DNA of 64,000 bases from Adineta vaga (lineage: Eukaryota > Rotifera), in assembly GCA_021613535.1 (NCBI GenBank), contig CP075495.1:5208001-5272000 (forward strand), written 5' to 3'. Below the pieces are notes generated by a model. That model made no database searches and was not told the DNA's origin. It was given only the letters and a program-made list of their open reading frames with translations. Position 1 is the stretch's first letter. Each line of letters starts with the position of its first letter. The translations under genes and the position numbers were made by a program. Below are positions 57,168-64,000 of the stretch, piece after piece.

Positions 57168-60100
57168 TCATTCAATATTACTCGAAATAATAAAAAAAGC
57201 ATTACGTAAAACACTCGATGGAAAACATGTTTCAAGTAGATCACGCGTTAAATATGGACACTGATTAACAAATTGTTCTAATAAGATATATGTCGCTTCT
57301 TTATGAATGATATCATTTGTTAAACCATTGGAATTATTTGATGTTGAATTTGTATTTGTATTCGAATATTTATTACCTTGTTGATTACTATCAACATCAA
57401 TTAAACGAAGTAAACTTGAAGATGCTAAAGCAAGAAATTCTTTACAACGATCTTCAATATGTCGTTGACCATGTTCGAAAAAGAATGTCGTTATTAATGT
57501 ATTAATTGCACGTATTAAACAATGACAATTATTTGCATGAGCATCTAATGCTACAATATATTTTGTTGATTCAAGTCGAGCCAAACGTGGTAAAGCAACA
57601 GCAATATAAACCATAATTAGACATGAAAGAATATATTCTTCAGATTCATGATTTGTCGATGTTTGATCGGAATTATTTGTATTATTATTTAATGAATTCT
57701 TTTGATTTATTAATGCTTGACATAATGTTGAATCAATCATTGTTGATGTACCTGTTGATGATATCATTTCATTAATAAGTAAATGATGTTGAGGATCATT
57801 GGAAAATGTTGTTGTCTTATATTGTGAATAGAAATGTTCTAATGTAACCATTAAAAATGGCATACGTTTATCTAAAACATCTTTTAAAGCTTCTTCAATA
57901 AGATTTTTTAATTGTAATAAAACGCCAATAAGTATAACACGTTGTAAAAGTAAATCAATATGTTCAAGTTGTTTTAAATAAAGTTTCATTTGTGCTGGTT
58001 TATCAAAATTTATACGAAGATTATTGAGAAGATCACGTTGACTATGTGTTAATTTACGAATTTCATTTATTTGTTGTACACAACGATAAAGAATCATTTC
58101 ACATAGATATTTACAACCGTCTAAAGAAAAATATACTAAATTTATGTCTATATGTAAGAAAAACATTCTTTTGACTATTGTATTCTAATGTTTGCTACTG
58201 AATATTCTCTCACGGATAATAATGTTATTTTTCAAGAAAAGAAAATCTTACATGGTTTAATTAATTCCACTAATGCTCTTAATTCATTAAATGAAGCATA
58301 TTCTTCTGGATCAAATGGTAATGTTAAATCTTGTTGATGAATACTAACAAATGATCGTCGTATAGGTGAATAAACAATAGTACCCATGGTTATACGTTTA
58401 ATAAGTACTTCGAGAAACCAATGTGTATAGAGTGATGTAATTGTTTCATTTCCCGCACTATCTAATGGTTGACTTTGTTGTAAAAGAACTTCATTAAATA
58501 TTCGTGTCGTATCAATTTGACAATGAGATTCAACTAATGTTAAAATATCCATATAGGATTCAACTGATGATAATAATTCGGATGGTTTAGCTATTTCCAT
58601 TGCTGGCGGACGATAATTAACCATTTCAGATAACGATTTATTAAAACGATTTTCTAAATGTGAAATTAAATATTCATTTGGTAAAAATTTATGTTCCCAT
58701 ATAGTGATTTGTTTTCGATAAGAAATCGAAAAACATAATTCATTTAAGACCATCATTAATTTATCTGTTTTTGTCATATCACGACGATTTGATCGACGAG
58801 ATTCATCACCTGGTAAAGAGATTTTTGCAGGTACGCCATTTGTACCATTGATTGAATCATGTTTTGATGTTGAACTATGTTTTTTCGACAATTGTTCAGT
58901 TGGAAGTTTTTTACGTAATCGAGAAATAACTGCATTTTTAGGTAACAGCTAAAAAACAGAAAAAAAGATTTGATAATTCATACTTTTAAATTCGATCCAT
59001 TTAGATTTTACCTGTTCATTCATGAGAAAATATTCATTAGCAATTTCAGACACAGTACTTTTAATTTGTTTACATATTTCATCAATAAAAGCATGAGCAC
59101 TTTTTAAACTTAAATCACCAATTTGTTGTCGTTCTTCTGGACATAATTCATGTGTTGCATTGATAAAATGTTGACAAATTAATGGAAATGCAATAGCATA
59201 ACGTATTTGTGATGGATAGTAGATACATGATGAAAATAAATGATCAAATTGTGTTAAATAGAAATAGAAAATTGATAGATCACTTGTTTCAAACAATAAA
59301 GTTTCTAAATCATCGACACATTTGGAATGAAAACAAATTGTATTCATTACTTGAGCAAAATGTTCATTATGCGAAAGTGATATTAATGATAATGATGATT
59401 TCTTTGTTACACTTGTATAAGCTTGCATACGAAACCAATCGAGACGTAAGGCACGTAAATCTGCACTTGCCGTTGTTGATAATGTTGTAATTGTATTAAA
59501 AAATGATGTTAATAAGACAGATTCATCTTCTGTACATGACATATTTAAAGTTTTCATATTCGCTTGTAATTCATGAGAATCTAACGTTGATAAACATTCG
59601 ATATAGTATTGTTTAATAATTGAAGAATAAGTGATAATTAAATGGCGAAGTTCCTCTGAATAGAAAAAGAATAGATAATGGAAAAGAGAATAGTTAAATT
59701 TATATTTACCCATATAGAATAAAAATTCAGGATATGTTCGATCGCTGTAATCATCTCGTGTTGTACCAGCTTGTTTTTTATTTGTTTCTTTTTGAAGTTT
59801 TGATGGAAAATTTTCACTATGTCTTAATAACCAAACAACTTCATCTCGTGCTAAACTTAATGCCGTAAATGCAGTCAATAATTTAGGACCTAAATAGAAG
59901 CGAAAAAAAAGATTCCTCAAACAAAGCTCCATAATTTTAATGATATCGGTTTAAAAACTATTCTTCTATTCATGTATGTTAAAAGAAATAAAAGTTGTTC
60001 AATTACCAAGTAATGCTGGTTGATCTGCAAAAATTAATGCCAATTCTTTTAATTGTGGTCGAATATATTTTCGTCTTTCACGTCTATATAAAGGTTGTTC

Positions 60101-61463
60101 AGTCATCGCTTTTTTAAATGTTTCATTTAATAATTCAGTTAGCTTCAATTGTCGATATGATTTGTAAATATCTAAATTTTGATGTAAATATTGATGTGTT
60201 AATAATAATTCATCACGATAAAGCACATGAACGAAACTATTGGATAATGCTTTTTCAAATAATTGCATACATTTTGAATTTGTTACTAATTGTTGTGGAC
60301 ATACAATCATGGTATAAATAATCCAACGTTCAATTGTTTCTTGTGATAAATATTCACATGGTAACGTTTCAGATGTATCCATTAGATGAGCCGTTTGAGG
60401 TGTAGCAAGTAAACTAAGTAATGTTTTAGCACGCCATTCAGAAACTTTACATGTACGACGATCATAGATTGGTCCTAATGATTGTATAGCATCGCTAATA
60501 GAACGTACATGTGGAACGAATTCATCATGTAATTTACGTAATGGTTGTTCATAATCAATTATCATTTGACCAAGTCGAGGAAAATTTGCATCGCCATGAC
60601 CGTGTGTTAAATCTGTAGCAATGTTATAAAGACCAAGAACTGTTTTACGATCATCAACACGTGATAAAAGTATCATTAATGATATATAAGTTGAAATTAA
60701 TTCTAAATATGATTTAGTTAAATCGTAATTTAATGCCTAGATTGATCGATAGTATGAAGATAATTTCCTCTAAACAAGTTTTTCTAAAATACATACAATA
60801 TCAAAATGAACTTGGCAAGCATCGATTGTAGTTAACAAATCAGTTACATGATCCTAAAGATTTGATTTATATTCGAAATTAATTTCATTAAAGATTAAAA
60901 CATACTCGAAATTCTAATAGATCAACGAATGTAAAATAATATATTGCCAGTGATTTGATTATATCAGTTTTGATAGATGTAAGTGTTTGAAATTGACTCT
61001 AAAGAATAAATAAAATGAAAATGAAATATATTAAATCAATAAATAATAGACCTACTTTATCAACAGCTGGAAATTTCTTTTGTATATGACGAAGAATTGA
61101 ATCGAGATTTTTATCAAGAAGAAATGATGGTTTAGATTTTGTTTCCGCACATGCCTATATGAAATAGATTGATTAATCAATATCAATTAGATATAACTAG
61201 ATTTAGAGATGTGATAGTAATCATCATACACAAATTCATTTAACTTCATTGAGGGAAGAAAGAAGAATTGAAACCTCGATTCAACATGTAATACTATACA
61301 CCGTCAGTTGTTTCTTTCAAGATATATTTAACTATCGAACAAAACAAAAACTATTTACCTTTTTAATATTAAATATTCTCGTTAACATTCCAATTCCTCG
61401 GTCATTGAGAATTGTTAATTTTTCTGCTAATTTTTGTTGATGTGGATTAATTTGATGAGCCAT
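57168..61463 (-). CDS. NCKAP1: NCKAP1/Nap1 (HEM protein), WAVE complex subunit
   Basis: Scaffold of the WAVE regulatory complex that links Rac1 to Arp2/3 actin assembly. Over 1,100 residues, collinear with animal NCKAP1: [125 protein letters not shown]-type [96 protein letters not shown] and [17 protein letters not shown]. An Asn/Ser/Thr-rich insert (57325-57400) is lineage-specific. At least 10 exons. A TTCTAG 12 nt before the ATG (61476) with a pyrimidine tract could be a trans-splice acceptor. VPS33A ends 153 nt upstream on the same strand. Confidence 0.95.
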
Positions 61464-61615
61464 TCTCTTTTTAATCTAGAATAATCAAAGGAAAGAAAAC
61501 TGTTCGAACTATAAATCATTCTATAACACCAAAAAATAAATAAATGAATGAATGCATAAAAAATAGAATAGAAAAAGAAAAATTTAATTTGAAAGACAAT
61601 CAATTACTGTTTTAA

Positions 61616-63723
61616 TCACAAAGGTAATATCGGTACATCAAGTAATGATTTCATTAAATTTGTTCCATTAATAAAATGTGTTGTTGCAATGACAAAATCT
61701 TGATTTTTATCAGCAAGAAATCTTAATGCTGCAATTTCTCCATACGTAATTCCACCAACAAAAACAACTAAAGTCACTTTTGATTGTGTAGATTGTTGTT
61801 GTTGTTGTTGTTGCTGTTGTTGAGGTTGATTCAATGGTTTCGATGACTTATTTAATGAACTCATTGATGTTGTAGAATCATGTCTGTGTCGTTTTAATTC
61901 CATTGGAACTTGTTGTGTATCGATAAATGTTGTACCAGGTAGAATATTCATTGTTTCTTGAATAGTATTCGTTGTTTGAAAAACAATTTTTTCAATTAAA
62001 CGAATACTTATTGGAGCATATTGATAAAATATATAAGATATATCTTGTGGATCAGTAACATTAACTGCTGTATCGCCTTGTAATAAATTAAATTCACGTT
62101 TTAATCGTTCAATTTGTGTTTCATTTGTTCGTAATGTTGATGAATTTTTTGTTGGATCGATTAAATTTATAAATCCTATTTGTTCCATGGCATGAATTAA
62201 AACAAGATATTGTAAACCAAATGTTTGTACAATATCTTTTTTAATTGCATCATAATCTTTTCGTTTCAATTGTGAACCTAATGCATGTGTAACAATGGAT
62301 AAATAACGTAAAATACAAAAAACATTATCTTTCCAAGCAATACGTTCATCAAGTTGACGCATGGCATCTTGTAAAACCGGTACAAATAGCATTGATAATT
62401 GTTTAGCTAAATACATATCATACATAGATGTCAATTCTTGTTTAATAGCACAAGCTAATTCAAGATGCGTTGATAATGTTTGTGTTTTAGCATTTTGATT
62501 CGATATACGAGTAACAAATTCACGTAAATCAGCAAGTTTCTTTCCTTGAATTGTCGATGAAGCGCCAGAAAATTTGTCATCGAAATCTTTTCGTAATTGT
62601 TTTTGTGCACGAGCACCTTCTTGAAGGATACGACCAACAGTAATCATGTGTAAATAACGTGTGTCAGAATATAATTGATCACTAGTTAATAAACGAACAG
62701 CAACTTTATCTTGAGTAGTTGTATCAATTTTTTGTGCTTCACAAAAATGTGCACTGAATGATGATGTGGGTACTTCAATACGATTGAATTGAATATCTAG
62801 AAGATGAAGAGTAAGAATAATAAATATTTTGTTTTTAAAATCTATATCCTACTAAAAACTTCATCAAGTAATGCTTCATATGTTGCTGGTATCATCATTG
62901 GTGTAATTAAATCAACTGTACGATCAATTAAAATTAGATTTTCAATTTGTGTTGGAACTTTTTTTTCGTTATCAGGTACTTCACGTTGCATTCTCATTAT
63001 TGTATCATAGCATTGTTTAGCTTTATCACCTTTAACAAAAACATTTGGAATAATTCCATATAATTTTTGTAATGTAATAAGTCCATGTGCAAGATTGAAT
63101 AACGGTGTTGTATCATTATTTAAATAAATATCACGAAAACAATCATTGGATTCTAAAGATAAAACATCAGTATCAATTGGAATGAAATCTAAATTTAATT
63201 CATCAATAATAATATCACCACGAACACCTTGTTCTTTTAATTTTTCCTCACAAACACGTGAACGACGTGGAACAAAAATAATACCATATTGCTTTGTAAT
63301 ACCACTTTTAGATTTTTGTGGATTTAATTTATTAAGTTCATCTTTAATCATATTAGCAATAACTTCCATATAAACAACTTTTGGTCGAACAAGAAATAAT
63401 GTAACTTTATAATCTGATGTATCATGTTGACGTTCTTTAAATATTCGAATATCACTTGCACCAAGATCAGCTATTGCTTGAACATGTCCAAGTAAGTTTT
63501 TAATTGAATCATCAATGATAACGCATTTGTCTTTAGTAAATTGTTTTGGTAAATTACTTTTTTCTGTATGAAATTGATTTGTACAACGTTTAATTTCTTG
63601 AATGATATATTCACGAAGAATTGTTAAATTAATACGGCCAGTTTTTAAATATGTAAAATCCTGTTTTGGAACTGTGCCAGTTGTTCCTGCTGGTGCTGCT
63701 GTTGTTGTCGTTCTTCCTGACAT
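61616..63723 (-). CDS. VPS33A: VPS33A, Sec1/Munc18 protein of HOPS/CORVET
   Basis: SM-family SNARE chaperone acting in endosome-lysosome fusion. Two exons with one intron at about 62797-62858. After a 20-residue Thr/Ala-rich leader comes domain 1 (LKTGRINLTILREYIIQEIK, VIIDDSIKNLLGH), then FVPRRSRVCEEKLKEQGV, IPIDTDVLSLESNDCFRDIY, LITLQKLYGIIPNVFVKGD, LILIDRTVDLITPMMIPATY, QTFGLQYLVLIHAMEQIGFI, DISYIFYQYAPISIRLIEKI, and the C-terminal VTLVVFVGGITYGEIAALRF. These are VPS33A-type, not VPS33B or Munc18-type, motifs. A polyglutamine insert (about 11 Gln; plus strand 61794-61830) interrupts the segment before the last beta-strand. Confidence 0.92.
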
Positions 63724-64000
63724 ATTCACAAATTTGATTGCAAAGAAAACAAACAACTAGACTAAGTTCAATAAAGGAAAGAAAGAAAGAAGAAGAAAGA
63801 ACAGCGCTATGAATTGAACAATTATAACACCGATTGTAGCGCAATGTAATTCTAAACCAATAGAAATGAAGATCCTGAATTGTCTATCTTTATCGATGAA
63901 TCATTAATGCGATAACTACCAAAGATTGTAAAGAACAGGAGTTGAACTCGCTCAACTCGATTACGTTTTCAACGTAAATCAAACATTCTTCTATTTTGTT
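63724..64000. other. VPS33A upstream region and window edge
   Basis: 277 nt of VPS33A upstream sequence. A hairpin-forming, tRNA-like element lies at 63935-63985 on the minus strand (see rejected items). No gene called. Confidence 0.4.

Noticed and set aside
63935-63985. tRNA-Phe-like element on the minus strand: a 5-bp stem with loop TTGAAAA (anticodon GAA) and a T-loop-like GTTCAACTC.
   Set aside because: No D-arm (no TAGC..GG box A) precedes it, no acceptor stem can be paired and the T stem has a mismatch. At best a tRNA remnant.

Overview
This window is nuclear DNA from a small animal, most likely a bdelloid rotifer (Rotaria/Adineta-like). It is very AT-rich. Genes are broken by many short introns (about 45-70 nt) with GT...AG ends, intergenic spacers are short, and the proteins are clearly metazoan (MOSPD2, ZNF423/521, ELOVL6, beta-TrCP, NCKAP1, VPS33A, USP39, TAF8). 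It also carries two copies of a degenerate F-box/LRR-like family. The species assignment is an inference from composition and gene style. All homology calls come from memory of the families; no database search was run.

Layout. 1-2829 (+): 3' part of MOSPD2. 4262-4788 (-) and 13370-13881 (+): two diverged copies of a small two-part gene, each with a 30-codon upstream ORF and a separate 69- or 76-codon main ORF. Between them lie a Ser-rich C19orf44-like gene (-) and a ZNF423/521-type multi-zinc-finger gene (+). 14387-19712 (+): secreted APP1-type phosphatase, ELOVL6-like elongase, F-box protein 1. 20131-28816 (-): a compact run of POLR3C, VMA21, HMGXB4-like and a furin-like proprotein convertase. 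28817-32630: a 3.8 kb gene-poor stretch. 32631-37812 (-): beta-TrCP and ATGL/PNPLA2. 39908-40693 (+): an intronless PAP2/sphingomyelin-synthase-like membrane enzyme. 40722-49794 (-): a dense run of USP39, PSMC1, CARHSP1-like, TAF8 and a GSE1-like protein. 51752-52379 (+): a small Pro/Tyr-rich protein. 52499-56492 (-): a divergent alpha-tubulin with a frameshift, then F-box protein 2. 57168-63723 (-): NCKAP1 and VPS33A.

The genes are functionally mixed (lipid metabolism, ubiquitin/proteasome, transcription, vesicle fusion, cytoskeleton). Same-strand neighbours are often only 150-240 nt apart. Several of them have a pyrimidine-rich stretch ending in AG directly before the start codon, as expected if spliced-leader trans-splicing (known in bdelloids) matures their mRNAs.

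The most notable observations are: (1) two 77-nt tandem exons in the furin-like gene that encode the same piece of the catalytic domain and can only be used one at a time without breaking frame; (2) an upstream peptide that is better conserved between two paralogues than most of the main protein it precedes; (3) an alpha-tubulin that lacks Lys40 and has a 5-nt deletion; (4) start codons isolated on ATG-only first coding exons.
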